64,000 nucleotides of DNA from Pasteurella multocida subsp. multocida OH4807 (GTDB taxonomy: Bacteria > Pseudomonadota > Gammaproteobacteria > Enterobacterales > Pasteurellaceae), in assembly GCA_000973525.1 (NCBI GenBank), contig CP004391.1, positions 744,001 through 808,000 of the forward strand, in the 5' to 3' direction. The stretch's first letter is position 1; every line of letters starts with the position of its first letter. The position numbers and the translations under genes are program-made. The notes under the pieces were generated by a model. It worked only from the letters and a program-made list of their open reading frames with translations, was not told where the DNA came from and searched no databases. Below are positions 11,971 to 21,125 of this stretch, in pieces.

Positions 11971-13425
11971 TTATTTCGCTAAGTTCGCACGAATTGCATC
12001 AGCTAATTCTTTGCTTACTTTATCAAATAAAGCCAATTGTCTTTCCACAATCGCTGGCTCAGTTACGCCAGATAAACCTGCAGCAAAGTTTGCTGCTACA
12101 CGTGCTTTTTGATCAGCGTCGAATAAGTTGTAAAGTGCAGCTGGTTGTGAGTAGTAATCTTCATCATACTCACGGAAGTTAAAGTGTGCAGCTGAACGCT
12201 CTAATTCTAATGCTGGCTCTTGTTGGTGAGTCGGCACATAAGTTTCAAAACGATTAGGTGCATAGTTAGGGTGTGTACCACCATTGTTATCGACACGCAT
12301 TGCGCCATCACGGTGTGTTGTGTGGTATGGGCATTTTGGTGCGTTAACAGGGATTTGGTGATGGTTAACACCTAAACGGTAACGTTGCGCGTCTTGGTAT
12401 GAGAATAGACGGCCTTGTAACATACGGTCTGGAGAGAAACCGATTCCCGGAACGATGTTAGACGGTGCAAACGCTGCCTGTTCAACTTCTGCGAAGTAGT
12501 TAATTGGGTTTTGGTTTAACTCTAATACCCCCACTTCGATCATTGGATAATCTTTGTGTGGCCATACTTTAGTTAAGTCAAACGCATAGTTGTGTTTGTG
12601 TGCATCTGCTTCTGGCATAATTTGCACTTGAAGTATCCAACGTGGAAAATCCCCTCGCTCAATCGCTTCATATAAATCCTGCTGGCTTGATTCACGGTTT
12701 TCACCCACAACTTTTGCCGCTTCTTCGTTAGTATAGAATTTGTGACCTTGTTGTGTTTTAAAGTGGAATTTCACCCAGAAACGCTCATTTTGTGCGTTGA
12801 TAAAGCTATATGTATGGCTACCGTAACCATTCATATGACGTAAATCTGTTGGAATACCACGGTCACTGAAAAGAATCATAATTTGATGTAATGATTCAGG
12901 GTGACGTGACCAGAAGTCCCACGCTGCATTCGCATCACGCATATTGGTTTGCGGATTACGTTTTTGAGTGTGGATGAAATCTGGGAATTTCAATGGATCA
13001 CGGATAAAGAATACTGGTGTGTTGTTACCGACTAAGTCCCAGTTACCTTGCTCTGTGTAGAATTTTAATGCGAAACCACGCACATCACGCTCTGCATCTG
13101 CTGCACCACGCTCACCTGCTACGGTTGAGAAACGTAATAATACTTGAGTTTGTTTACCGATACCGTTGAATAAATCGGCTTTGGTGTATTTGCTAATATC
13201 GTGAGTTACAGTGAATGTACCGTAAGCTGCTGAACCTTTAGCATGAACAACACGTTCAGGAATACGCTCACGTGCAAAGTGTGCTAATTTCTCTTGGAAC
13301 CAAACATCTTGTAAAAGTAATGGGCCTTTAGGACCAGCAGACATAGTGTTGTCGTTTTCAACGATAGGTGCGCCTGCAGCGTTAGTTAAGGTTTTTGAAC
13401 CGTGATCAAATGGGCATTTAGACAT
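11971..13425 (-). CDS. katA: Monofunctional haem catalase (HktE/KatA type)
   Basis: A 484-residue small-subunit (clade 3) catalase, the same size class as the Haemophilus HktE enzyme. It disproportionates hydrogen peroxide in the cytoplasm. The distal histidine is His61 in [13 protein letters not shown], the distal Asn lies in [13 protein letters not shown], and the proximal haem-ligand tyrosine is in [14 protein letters not shown]. No signal peptide and no large-subunit C-terminal flavodoxin-like domain. It has its own leader of about 170 bp and a strong terminator. An OxyR site is plausible in the leader but I could not identify one. Confidence 0.96.
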   Translation of the reverse strand: MSKCPFDHGSKTLTNAAGAPIVENDNTMSAGPKGPLLLQDVWFQEKLAHFARERIPERVVHAKGSAAYGTFTVTHDISKYTKADLFNGIGKQTQVLLRFSTVAGERGAADAERDVRGFALKFYTEQGNWDLVGNNTPVFFIRDPLKFPDFIHTQKRNPQTNMRDANAAWDFWSRHPESLHQIMILFSDRGIPTDLRHMNGYGSHTYSFINAQNERFWVKFHFKTQQGHKFYTNEEAAKVVGENRESSQQDLYEAIERGDFPRWILQVQIMPEADAHKHNYAFDLTKVWPHKDYPMIEVGVLELNQNPINYFAEVEQAAFAPSNIVPGIGFSPDRMLQGRLFSYQDAQRYRLGVNHHQIPVNAPKCPYHTTHRDGAMRVDNNGGTHPNYAPNRFETYVPTHQQEPALELERSAAHFNFREYDEDYYSQPAALYNLFDADQKARVAANFAAGLSGVTEPAIVERQLALFDKVSKELADAIRANLAK

Positions 13426-13598
13426 AATCGAGTCCTCTCATTCAAATAAGTAGAAAAATAAATAGCACGACAAAATCATAAAGATCATGCTTTCATCCTT
13501 TAAATTTGCAAGCATTATAGCCCTCCACTTTTTGAACTCAATCTATCGATTCAATCGAAATTGACAATCAAATATAAAAAATTAATTCAAAATATCTA

Positions 13599-14807
13599 TC
13601 AATTAGAGAAAACTATCCCTTGAGCACAGGCATAAGCAGAACTCCATGCCCATTGGAAATTATAGCCGCCTAGCCAACCTGTCACATCGAGCACTTCACC
13701 AATAAAATACAAGCCTTTGATGGAATGCGCCTCCATTGTTTTTGAAGACACCGCATCGGTATCAACACCACCCATTGTGACTTCTGCAGTGCGATAACCT
13801 TCTGTACCATTAGGTAAAAACTGCCAGTGATGAATAAGTTGATCGAGCTGTTGGAATGTGGCTTTACTCAGCTGTGCAATAGGGGCATCTTGTATTAATT
13901 GCTGTTCAATCCAAAGCTCGACTAATTTTTTAGGTAAGACTTTTGCTAATGCATTTTTTAGCTGTAACTTCGGCGAACTTGCACGTAATTGTTGTAAAAA
14001 TTCAACAATATTCTCACTTGGTAATAAATCAATTTCGATGGATTCATTCGGTTGCCAATAATTTGAGATCTGCAAGATCGCTGGACCTGAAATGCCTCGA
14101 TGCGTAAACAACATATTATTAGCAAAGGCTTTACCATTTTTAGCGGTGGCGACGATTGGTAACGCAATGCCTGAAAGTGCAGTATAAAATTTATCAGTTT
14201 CACGCCAAGTGAAAGGTACAAGACTGGCACGTGGTGGCAACACTTGAATACCAAACTGCTCTGCGATTTGATAACCAAAAGGCGATGCACCTAGCCCCGG
14301 CATTGAAAGCCCACCCGTGGCAATCACTAAGGATTGACAATGCCAAGTTTGCCCATTAGCCAGTAATGAAAAACGGCTTTTTGCATCACCTTCTTGCACT
14401 TGCACATCACTAATTTGCTGACGTAATTGAATATTGACACCATATTTTTCACATTCTGACAGTAACATCTCAACGATTTTTTCAGAACCTTCATCCGTAA
14501 ATAATTGCCCCAATTCTTTTTCGTGATAGGCAATGCCGTACTCCGCCACCATTGCAATAAAATCCCATTGGGTATAGCGAGCAAGAGCCGATTTCACGAA
14601 GTGCGGATTTTGTGAAAGATAATGCTGTGGTGTGACATCAAGGTTGGTGAAATTACAAAAGCCACCACCCGACATCAAAATTTTGCGCCCCACTTTTTTA
14701 CCGTTATCAAATAACGTCACTTGCTTGCCGAGCTTGGCTGCTTGACTTGCACAAAATAAACCCGCCGCACCAGCGCCGATGATAATAACTTCAGAATAAT
14801 TGTTCAT
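13599..14807 (-). CDS. yhiN: NAD(P)/FAD-dependent oxidoreductase, YhiN/HI0933 family
   Basis: A 402-residue flavoprotein of the HI0933 family (aminoacetone oxidase-like). The FAD-binding Rossmann motif is at the N terminus (VIIIGAGAAGLFCASQAAKLG), followed by GRKILMSGGGFCNFTN. The C-terminal GGVDTDAVSSKTMEA and FIGEVLDVTGWLGGYNFQWAWSSA blocks are diagnostic. I place the start at the ATG at 14807; a longer frame reaches 14969 but would run over the nrfG stop and a hairpin at 14832-14865. Biological role is unclear in all species. It lies just downstream of nrfG but is separated from it by that hairpin. Confidence 0.9.
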   Translation of the reverse strand: MNNYSEVIIIGAGAAGLFCASQAAKLGKQVTLFDNGKKVGRKILMSGGGFCNFTNLDVTPQHYLSQNPHFVKSALARYTQWDFIAMVAEYGIAYHEKELGQLFTDEGSEKIVEMLLSECEKYGVNIQLRQQISDVQVQEGDAKSRFSLLANGQTWHCQSLVIATGGLSMPGLGASPFGYQIAEQFGIQVLPPRASLVPFTWRETDKFYTALSGIALPIVATAKNGKAFANNMLFTHRGISGPAILQISNYWQPNESIEIDLLPSENIVEFLQQLRASSPKLQLKNALAKVLPKKLVELWIEQQLIQDAPIAQLSKATFQQLDQLIHHWQFLPNGTEGYRTAEVTMGGVDTDAVSSKTMEAHSIKGLYFIGEVLDVTGWLGGYNFQWAWSSAYACAQGIVFSN

Positions 14808-14831
14808 AAATGTGATCGATATGTTGTAAAG

Positions 14832-14865
14832 AATAAGCCGATATTCAGTCATATATCGGCTTATT
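14832..14865 (-). terminator. Hairpin after nrfG
   Basis: A 13-bp stem, aataagccgatat (14832-14844) with atatcggcttatt (14853-14865). The minus-strand tail is only moderately T-rich (cttattcttt), so it is a probable terminator for the nrfEFG block. Confidence 0.55.
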
Positions 14866-14869
14866 TGTT

Positions 14870-15709
14870 TTAATTTGATTGTTGTTGTCGAATTTCTGCC
14901 ATTTGAATACGTTGGATCAACGTTCGGCGATCGACATTTGGTCGGTCGGAGTCTAGCATTTTTTGCCAAGTCTGTGCGGCTTTTTGATAATTTCCTTGCA
15001 CAAATGCTTCGGTAGCAATCAATGATAAGCTTGAAATTTCTTGTGGATCTTCAGTCAATGCTTGATTTAATAATGCCTGTACTGCATCCGTCAATTGTTG
15101 CCCTGATTGATAATAAAGTGCTGTCGCTAAAGCACCTAAAATATAGGGTTTATTGCCTAACAAGCCTTGTGCATTTTGGTAAGCAATCATCGCACTATCA
15201 AATTCATTATTTTCGATATAGGCTTGTCCCAATGCGAGCCAATTTTCCGCATCATTAGGATCTTGACGCAATTTGTTTTGAATTTGCGTGATTTTATCCT
15301 CATTTTGCTTAGAAATCGCTTGTTCCATTAATTGCATTTGTTGCTGTAAAAAAGCCGCTTCTCCTTGCTCGACTTCCGCATAACGAGATAAGGAAAAATA
15401 GTACAAACTTGGCAAAGCAATCAATAAGAACGCTAAAAGCACATTCAATTTTAATGAAAAACGCACCGCACTTTTCCCTTCAGTTAATACAAAGTGCGGT
15501 TGATTTTGCAATTGTTTTTCATCGTCCAATAAACGCTGCCCCAATTCATCACGCAGTTCTAGGGCTGGATTCATCGCCAATTGCTCACGATATAAGGCAA
15601 CATTTTTCTGTTGACGATAGTTGCTTTGCCAAGTTTGCCATTTAGCAAAAGGCAACATTAGCAGCACAATAATCAGCAATGCAAAAACTAATAATCCCCA
15701 CCACATCAT
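14870..15709 (-). CDS. nrfG: NrfG/CcmI-type TPR subunit of the nitrite reductase haem lyase
   Basis: A 279-residue membrane-anchored TPR protein. Hydrophobic segments lie at about 4-22 and 91-110. TPR motifs follow, with WLALGQAYIENNEFDSAMIAYQNA as the clearest repeat. It resembles CcmI and NrfG, which hold the C terminus of the apocytochrome for haem attachment. It overlaps the nrfF stop by 4 bp and ends the nrfE-dsbE-nrfF-nrfG block. The paralogue is the ccmI-like gene at 29828-30754. Two uptake signals in inverted orientation lie inside the gene (15465-15473 and 15492-15500). Family call is sound; assignment to NrfA maturation comes from context. Confidence 0.88.
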   Translation of the reverse strand: MMWWGLLVFALLIIVLLMLPFAKWQTWQSNYRQQKNVALYREQLAMNPALELRDELGQRLLDDEKQLQNQPHFVLTEGKSAVRFSLKLNVLLAFLLIALPSLYYFSLSRYAEVEQGEAAFLQQQMQLMEQAISKQNEDKITQIQNKLRQDPNDAENWLALGQAYIENNEFDSAMIAYQNAQGLLGNKPYILGALATALYYQSGQQLTDAVQALLNQALTEDPQEISSLSLIATEAFVQGNYQKAAQTWQKMLDSDRPNVDRRTLIQRIQMAEIRQQQSN

Positions 15710-16209
15710 TCTTTTTTATCCGTTTGTTCTGTTTGTGTTAATAAGCGTTCAAGTGCATCTTGTTGCGATTTATCGAGCCCTCTATTGGCTTGCACTTGCT
15801 TAGATCTTTTTTTGGCATAACGCAACATTAAACCGAATGCCAGCAATAATAAAATCGCAGGCAAGCTCCATAATGCAGCGGTTGTCCATTGGAAAGGGGG
15901 TTTATACAACACAAAATTGCCGAAACGTGAGGTCATTAAATCCACAATTTGTTGGTTGCTTTTGCCTTCATCCACCATTTTGTACACTTCAATTCGTAAG
16001 TCGTAAGCAATCGGTGAGTTAGATTCCACTAAATTTTGATTTTGACATTGTGGACAACGCAAAGACTTAGCCAGTTCCACCGCTCTGACACGATCTTCCG
16101 CATTTTTGAATTGGTAAGTGTCCACCATTTCTGCTTGAGCAAAAACACTGAAAAAAAGCAAAAAACTTAACAAAAATCTACCGCACTTTGTCATTATGTG
16201 CTTTGTCAT
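15706..16209 (-). CDS. nrfF: NrfF/CcmH-type thiol oxidoreductase subunit of haem lyase
   Basis: A 167-residue membrane protein with a cleavable-type signal (about 1-30), the redox motif LRCPQCQNQNL in the periplasmic domain and a C-terminal transmembrane helix. CcmH/NrfF proteins keep the CxxCH or CxxCK cysteines of apocytochrome reduced for haem attachment. I take the ATG at 16209, which overlaps the stop of the preceding dsbE gene as TAATG and has GGAGG eight bases upstream. An extension to 16257 would lie wholly inside dsbE. The paralogue in the ccm operon carries LRCPQCQNNNI. Confidence 0.92.
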   Translation of the reverse strand: MTKHIMTKCGRFLLSFLLFFSVFAQAEMVDTYQFKNAEDRVRAVELAKSLRCPQCQNQNLVESNSPIAYDLRIEVYKMVDEGKSNQQIVDLMTSRFGNFVLYKPPFQWTTAALWSLPAILLLLAFGLMLRYAKKRSKQVQANRGLDKSQQDALERLLTQTEQTDKKE

Positions 16210-16736
16210 TATTTTGCCTCCAGAAGTTGTAGCTCTGGCACAAAGATCTTTTGCCATATCTCCGCATTAAGCGGGCCAGTATAGCGATATTGGATCACGC
16301 CGTGCTTATCCACTAAATAGGTTTCGGGCGCACCATCAACGCCAAGGCTTAAGGCGAATTCCCCTTTACTGTCATTAATTGCCAATACAAACGGGTTCCC
16401 CATTTTCTGCAACATTGCTAAGGCATTTGAGGTTTTATCACGATAATTGAGCCCAACAATCGGAATCGATTTTGACAGTTGCATTAAAAAAGGGTGTTCT
16501 TGCTTACAATAGGCACACCAACTGCCCCAAACATTCAATAAAAATGCCTCTTTAGGGAAATCTTTATTGCTTAACACCCGCTCTGCTTTGAGTAAATCTG
16601 TTTGATAAAATTCTGGCACTGGCTTACCAATTAAGGCAGAAGCAATTTTTTTAGGATCTTGCTGTAAACCAATTAATAGCAAGGCACAAACGGCTAAAAT
16701 CACAAACAGTGGCAGAAATAAAAAAGCTCTTTTCAT
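16209..16736 (-). CDS. dsbE: DsbE/CcmG-type periplasmic thioredoxin of the nrf locus
   Basis: A 175-residue membrane-tethered thioredoxin-fold protein with one N-terminal transmembrane segment. The active site is WCAYC in [15 protein letters not shown], and the downstream cis-proline region is [12 protein letters not shown]. It supplies reductant to NrfF and apocytochrome. I choose the ATG at 16736 (MKRAFLF, as in other CcmG proteins, with AGGAA upstream); an in-frame ATG at 16757 has no ribosome site. A second copy with WCPTC is the ccmG gene at 31212-31757. E. coli nrfEFG lacks such a gene, so this locus has the more complete set. Confidence 0.92.
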   Translation of the reverse strand: MKRAFLFLPLFVILAVCALLLIGLQQDPKKIASALIGKPVPEFYQTDLLKAERVLSNKDFPKEAFLLNVWGSWCAYCKQEHPFLMQLSKSIPIVGLNYRDKTSNALAMLQKMGNPFVLAINDSKGEFALSLGVDGAPETYLVDKHGVIQYRYTGPLNAEIWQKIFVPELQLLEAK

Positions 16737-16770
16737 CTTAGATTTTTCCTGTTTCATCTGTGTTATTTAC

Positions 16771-18678
16771 TCATTGAAATTGCTTGTTACGTCTTAAGCC
16801 AAGCGTAGCCAATAGTGCACCCAATGCCATTAAAATACCGCCAAACCATAGCCAACGAATAAACGGCTTATATTGCAAGCGGAAGGTAAATTCGCCATTA
16901 CCTAAGCGATCCCCCATTACAATATACACATCGCCAAACCAACCCCAATCAATACCCACCTCGCTCATATTCATTGTGCGAACATCGTAATAACGGCGTT
17001 CAGGATAAATGTCGGCATAAGGCTGATTTTGTTTTGTCACCACAAAATGGGCTTTTTCACTGGTGTAATTTGGGCCTAGCACATTTTTGAAACCTTGATA
17101 GTGGAAATGATAATCCCCTAATTGTTGGGTTTGATTTGGTGCAAGACGTACACCGATTTCACTACTGTAATAGCTACTCATAATCGCCCCAATCGCAGTG
17201 ATAGCAACACCTAAATGAGCAAAAATCATCGCTAATTGTTTTAATGAAATATGTCGCCACGGCATCCACAAGGTCGCTAAGACTAACCAAATCGATAAGC
17301 TCAATAACACGTAAGCAGTCAAGTTAAAATGCAAAGACGCATTGCTGTCCACATAATGTTCTATTAATAAATACGCCATTATCAAGGCTGGAAGCAATAA
17401 CATTGCCCGTTGCATAAAACGCTTGTTATTTAAGGTTTTCCAATGCATTGACAACACGGCGATCATTGCAATTAAGGTAATCACAAAGAGCGGTAAGAAA
17501 ATCGCATTAAAATAAGGCGCACCAACGGAAATCGAGCCCCATTGCAATGCAGTAAACACGATTGGATAAAAGGTGCCTAAAAACACACTTAAGGTGGCAA
17601 TAGTTAATAAAACATTCAATAACAAGAGCGCATTTTCTTTAGAAATTATGCGAAAACGCACCGCACTTTGTTGTAAATTCACCTTTAATGCAAACAGGGT
17701 CAATGCGCCAACTGTGAGTAAAAAGAATAAAATTAAGAGTGCGATACCACGCTCGCCGTCCACGGCGAAAGCGTGTACCGACGTCAGCACGCCAGAGCGC
17801 ACAATAAAGGTGCCAAGAATACTGAAAGAGAAAGCGAGCAAGGAAAAAAGAATCGTCCAATAGCTGAAAATGCCACGTTGTTCAGTAACCGACAAGCTGT
17901 GTAACAATGCTAAGCCAAGCAACCAAGGCATTAGAGAGGCATTTTCAACGGGATCCCAGAACCACCAGCCACCCCAGCCAAGTTCGTAATAAGCCCACCA
18001 AGAACCTAATACGATGCCTAAAGTTAAAAATAACCAAGACACCAACACCCAAGGGCGCATCATTCGTGCTAATGCGGCATCTAAGTGTCCACTAATTAAC
18101 GCAGAAACCGTGATCGCAAAATTCACAGCAAAACCAACATAGCCAAGATACAACAACGGCGGGTGGAAAATCAGCCCAACATCTTGCAGCATTGGGTTTA
18201 AATCACGCCCTTCAAAGGCTTGAGGAAAGGCTCGTTCAAAAGGGTTAGATAAAAAGAGGATAAACAGGCAGAAACCTAAACAAATCAACCCTAAGACAGA
18301 CAGGCTTCGTGCAGAAATAATAGGATCTTTATGACGGCTCGAAAAAGCAAATAACATCACCCAAACCGCAAGGGCAAACAACCAAAATAACATTGAGCCT
18401 TCGTGCCCACCCCAAGTGGCAGAAACTTTAAAGAAAATCGGTAATTGAGAATTTGAATGATGTGCAACATATTGCACAGAAAAATCATCAACTGCGAAAG
18501 AATAAGCAAGGCAAGCAATAGAAATGCTGGTAAAAATACCAAATAAATAACTTAGGTTCCAAGCCGTGCCAATCATTGAGGTTTTACGTAAAGCAATGCC
18601 GAATTGAGGCACTATCGCAAGCAATAACGCACAGAAAGAGGCTATCAGTAAGGCGAAAAAACCAAGTTCAGGAATCAT
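16771..18678 (-). CDS. nrfE: NrfE/CcmF-type haem lyase subunit
   Basis: A 635-residue inner-membrane protein with about 14-15 membrane segments. The tryptophan-rich haem-handling motif [19 protein letters not shown] is intact, as are NPF and the periplasmic histidines flanking it. This is the core of the cytochrome c haem lyase. In the nrf setting it is expected to attach haem to the unusual CxxCK site of NrfA. The closest relative in the window is ccmF (31757-33709). The start is 33 bp after a terminator that follows nrfD, so this block probably has its own promoter or depends on read-through. Confidence 0.93.
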   Translation of the reverse strand: MIPELGFFALLIASFCALLLAIVPQFGIALRKTSMIGTAWNLSYLFGIFTSISIACLAYSFAVDDFSVQYVAHHSNSQLPIFFKVSATWGGHEGSMLFWLFALAVWVMLFAFSSRHKDPIISARSLSVLGLICLGFCLFILFLSNPFERAFPQAFEGRDLNPMLQDVGLIFHPPLLYLGYVGFAVNFAITVSALISGHLDAALARMMRPWVLVSWLFLTLGIVLGSWWAYYELGWGGWWFWDPVENASLMPWLLGLALLHSLSVTEQRGIFSYWTILFSLLAFSFSILGTFIVRSGVLTSVHAFAVDGERGIALLILFFLLTVGALTLFALKVNLQQSAVRFRIISKENALLLLNVLLTIATLSVFLGTFYPIVFTALQWGSISVGAPYFNAIFLPLFVITLIAMIAVLSMHWKTLNNKRFMQRAMLLLPALIMAYLLIEHYVDSNASLHFNLTAYVLLSLSIWLVLATLWMPWRHISLKQLAMIFAHLGVAITAIGAIMSSYYSSEIGVRLAPNQTQQLGDYHFHYQGFKNVLGPNYTSEKAHFVVTKQNQPYADIYPERRYYDVRTMNMSEVGIDWGWFGDVYIVMGDRLGNGEFTFRLQYKPFIRWLWFGGILMALGALLATLGLRRNKQFQ

Positions 18679-18710
18679 ATCGAGTAATAAAATAAGCTAG
18701 AAATACACAT

Positions 18711-18737
18711 TAAAAAGGCGAACTAGCCGTTCGCCTT
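18711..18737 (-). terminator. Rho-independent terminator between nrfD and nrfE
   Basis: aaggcgaac (18715-18723) pairs with gttcgcctt (18729-18737), loop of 5, and the minus-strand product ends in a five-T run. It lies after the nrfD stop and before nrfE. Confidence 0.75.
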
Positions 18738-18757
18738 TCACATCATTTTAAGGGCTA

Positions 18758-19717
18758 TTATGCCAGTGTCATTTGTCCTGCGTAGAGGATAAAGAAACGC
18801 AAACATAACACGCCAATTAAACCTAAGCAAGATACAAACACCATAAAGCCTTTGGTATGCTTTAACTGATGGCTTGCAACTGCATTGAGGATCAATGGTA
18901 GTACTAAACCAATACCAACTACGCCAATCCAGAAGACATTTGCCCAGAAACCACCTAAAAGTGCGGTCTCAAATGCTACTGTTTTTTGTCCACCCCCTAA
19001 ATACAAGCCGATAAAGAATGCAGCTAATAGGAAGATTTCGATACAAACAACTGGTAATTCAAATTTATGAATAAATGCTAACGATTTTGAATGTGTATCT
19101 TCTTTGGTAAAGAGCAATGTACACACAATTAACGCTGCCACACCTGATGATGTACCCGAAGCCAAGAACAAAATTGGCAACACTGGGTTATTCAGCATTG
19201 GATAGCTGATCAAGGCAGACAATAGGAAACCGGTATAAGCCCCCAATAATACAGATAAAATAATTAAAATAATTTCAATTAAACCTGTAAATTTTGCTGC
19301 AACTGCAATCAGTTTATTCACAAATGCTAATGGTTTTGCATATTTCTCAATCAAGCTTGCGACTAATTTATGGAAAATAATCGCTAACCACAAAATTAAG
19401 AACAGCATATACACTTGGAATAGCATTACCCCCATCGACATAATTGAGGTGGTACTGTAATTAAACATCAAGTACCAGAATGTCCAAGGTTTGGTTAAGT
19501 GGAAAATCAAAATCACTAAACCAATAATAATGCTCAATGGCGCCAACAGTGCTGTACAACGTATCACGTTATTTTCAGAAGGATCGTCGCCTGCAAGCCC
19601 TGCACGTTTTAACAACACGGCAAGCATTGCTGCACCGGCTGAGATCCCCAATAAAAACAAGTAAACCGCAATGGTATGATCCCATACTAAAGACGGGAAA
19701 TGAAATGGACTGTTCAT
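18758..19717 (-). CDS. nrfD: NrfD membrane quinol-oxidising subunit
   Basis: A 319-residue polytopic inner-membrane protein of the NrfD/PsrC family, with eight to nine hydrophobic helices. The opening PSLVWDHTIAVYLFLLGISAGAAML is characteristic. It takes electrons from menaquinol or ubiquinol and passes them to the iron-sulfur protein NrfC. It overlaps the nrfC stop by 4 bp, consistent with translational coupling. A terminator follows 20 bp after the stop. Length matches E. coli NrfD (318). Confidence 0.94.
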   Translation of the reverse strand: MNSPFHFPSLVWDHTIAVYLFLLGISAGAAMLAVLLKRAGLAGDDPSENNVIRCTALLAPLSIIIGLVILIFHLTKPWTFWYLMFNYSTTSIMSMGVMLFQVYMLFLILWLAIIFHKLVASLIEKYAKPLAFVNKLIAVAAKFTGLIEIILIILSVLLGAYTGFLLSALISYPMLNNPVLPILFLASGTSSGVAALIVCTLLFTKEDTHSKSLAFIHKFELPVVCIEIFLLAAFFIGLYLGGGQKTVAFETALLGGFWANVFWIGVVGIGLVLPLILNAVASHQLKHTKGFMVFVSCLGLIGVLCLRFFILYAGQMTLA

Positions 19718-20394
19718 CGTCTTAACTCCCCTCTTTTCGCTGGAACGTGGTAAAGATTTGGATCCGTACCTAATTCAACTTTTGTACGATACACCTGTTT
19801 CTCTTTCACTTTCTGTACAATTTCGCTATTTGGATCATTCATATCACCAAAGGTTAATGCCTTTGTCGGACAAGATTCAACGCAAGCTGGTAATTTGCCT
19901 TGTGCTAAATTCGTATCACGACAGAAGTTACATTTATCTGCGGATTTATATACAGGGTGAATAAAGCGGACGCGATATGGGCAAACCGCAATACAATATT
20001 GGCAACCTACACAAAGATCTTTGTGTACATCCACGATGCCGGTTTCCTTATCAACAAAAGATGCACCCGTTGGACAAACGTGCACACAAGGTGCATTGCT
20101 ACAATGCTGACAGGAATGGCGGAAAAACTCATATTCCGCATTTGGAAATTCGCCATAAGGTTCGCTGCGTATAATTTCCAAACGAGAAACCCCTTCAGGA
20201 ACTTGGTTAGTTTCACGACAAGCATCCATACAAGCTGTACAACCGATACACGCGGTTTCATCGTGCAACATTGCATAACGGATTGGCTTTTTCTCATCAC
20301 TAACACTTTGTCCCACTGATTTTATTGATGTTCCCGTCATTAGGATTAACGCTCCCATACCGGAAACAAAGTTTCGGCGTGAGCAAGCTGTCAT
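19714..20394 (-). CDS. nrfC: NrfC ferredoxin-like 4x[4Fe-4S] protein
   Basis: A 226-residue iron-sulfur protein carrying a twin-arginine export signal (CSRRNFVSGMGALIL). Four cysteine clusters are visible: CIGCTACMDAC, CQHCSNAPCVHVC, CVGCQYCIAVC and CNFC with a later CVESCP. It shuttles electrons from NrfD to the pentahaem protein NrfB on the periplasmic side. Its start overlaps the nrfB stop by 4 bp and its stop overlaps the nrfD start by 4 bp, so B, C and D are tightly coupled. Confidence 0.95.
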   Translation of the reverse strand: MTACSRRNFVSGMGALILMTGTSIKSVGQSVSDEKKPIRYAMLHDETACIGCTACMDACRETNQVPEGVSRLEIIRSEPYGEFPNAEYEFFRHSCQHCSNAPCVHVCPTGASFVDKETGIVDVHKDLCVGCQYCIAVCPYRVRFIHPVYKSADKCNFCRDTNLAQGKLPACVESCPTKALTFGDMNDPNSEIVQKVKEKQVYRTKVELGTDPNLYHVPAKRGELRR

Positions 20395-21038
20395 TTTTTA
20401 TCCTTTTGTTCGGTTGCATAAATATGTGGTGGTTTCAACTCAACTTTACGTTTTTGTTGCTCACCGTGACAATCCACACAAAGTTTAACTTGTTCTTTTT
20501 TCGCAATACCTGACATCTTATCTTGCGCTGGGTGTAAGGTATGGCAACTTGCACAAGGTAGTTTCATTGCGTGAACATCGTGTGCCCACAATTTCTCTTG
20601 TAATGCTTTTGGTTGGTGACAAGAAAAACAGACTTGGTTTTGTTCTTGTACTGTATACATTGGCACCTTCTCACCAAAAATATCACTATGAAAACGCATT
20701 ACATCTTTTGCGCCACGACGGTGATCTTCAGAAATATTGCCATGACAATTAACACAAGTAATCGGTTTACCGGTATTCGGATTCTTTTCAGATAAATGGG
20801 TACCGAGGAATTTACCAAAGTGAAGATCGCCTCCTGATTGGCTATCATTGGCTTCTAGTTTATGGCATTTCGCACAATATTGGTTAGGATCACGTTGATG
20901 TTCCAATTGTGGCTCGTAACGCAGTGGGTTAATCTTGCCAGCATTCGCGGTGTTGGCATTTGCCACGACCACAAAACCAAATGCAGCCAATCCCACTACT
21001 ACAGCTATTCCTCGTTTTAAAACGGAATGTAAGCTCAT
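20391..21038 (-). CDS. nrfB: NrfB pentahaem cytochrome c electron donor
   Basis: A 215-residue periplasmic cytochrome with a signal peptide (to about residue 33) and five CxxCH haem sites: CAKCH, CVNCH, CFSCH, CASCH and CVDCH. It hands electrons to NrfA. I place the start at the ATG at 21038 (protein begins MSLHSVLK), which has GAGGT seven bases upstream; the frame extends ten codons further to 21068 without a ribosome site. An uptake-signal hairpin lies between it and nrfA. Confidence 0.94.
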   Translation of the reverse strand: MSLHSVLKRGIAVVVGLAAFGFVVVANANTANAGKINPLRYEPQLEHQRDPNQYCAKCHKLEANDSQSGGDLHFGKFLGTHLSEKNPNTGKPITCVNCHGNISEDHRRGAKDVMRFHSDIFGEKVPMYTVQEQNQVCFSCHQPKALQEKLWAHDVHAMKLPCASCHTLHPAQDKMSGIAKKEQVKLCVDCHGEQQKRKVELKPPHIYATEQKDKK

Positions 21039-21068
21039 GTTTATTACCTCAAAATTCGTGTTAAACAC

Positions 21069-21104
21069 ACCGCACTTTTTTGTGCCAACACACTCAAGTG
21101 CGGT
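21069..21104 (-). repeat. Inverted pair of uptake signals forming a hairpin between nrfA and nrfB
   Basis: accgcactt (21069-21077) and aagtgcggt (21096-21104) make a 9-bp stem in the 87-bp nrfA-nrfB gap. No strong T-run follows on the minus strand (gtgtgtttaac), so it may protect or attenuate the message more than end it. Confidence 0.7.
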
Positions 21105-21125
21105 TATCTTTGACTCAGTCTCTGT

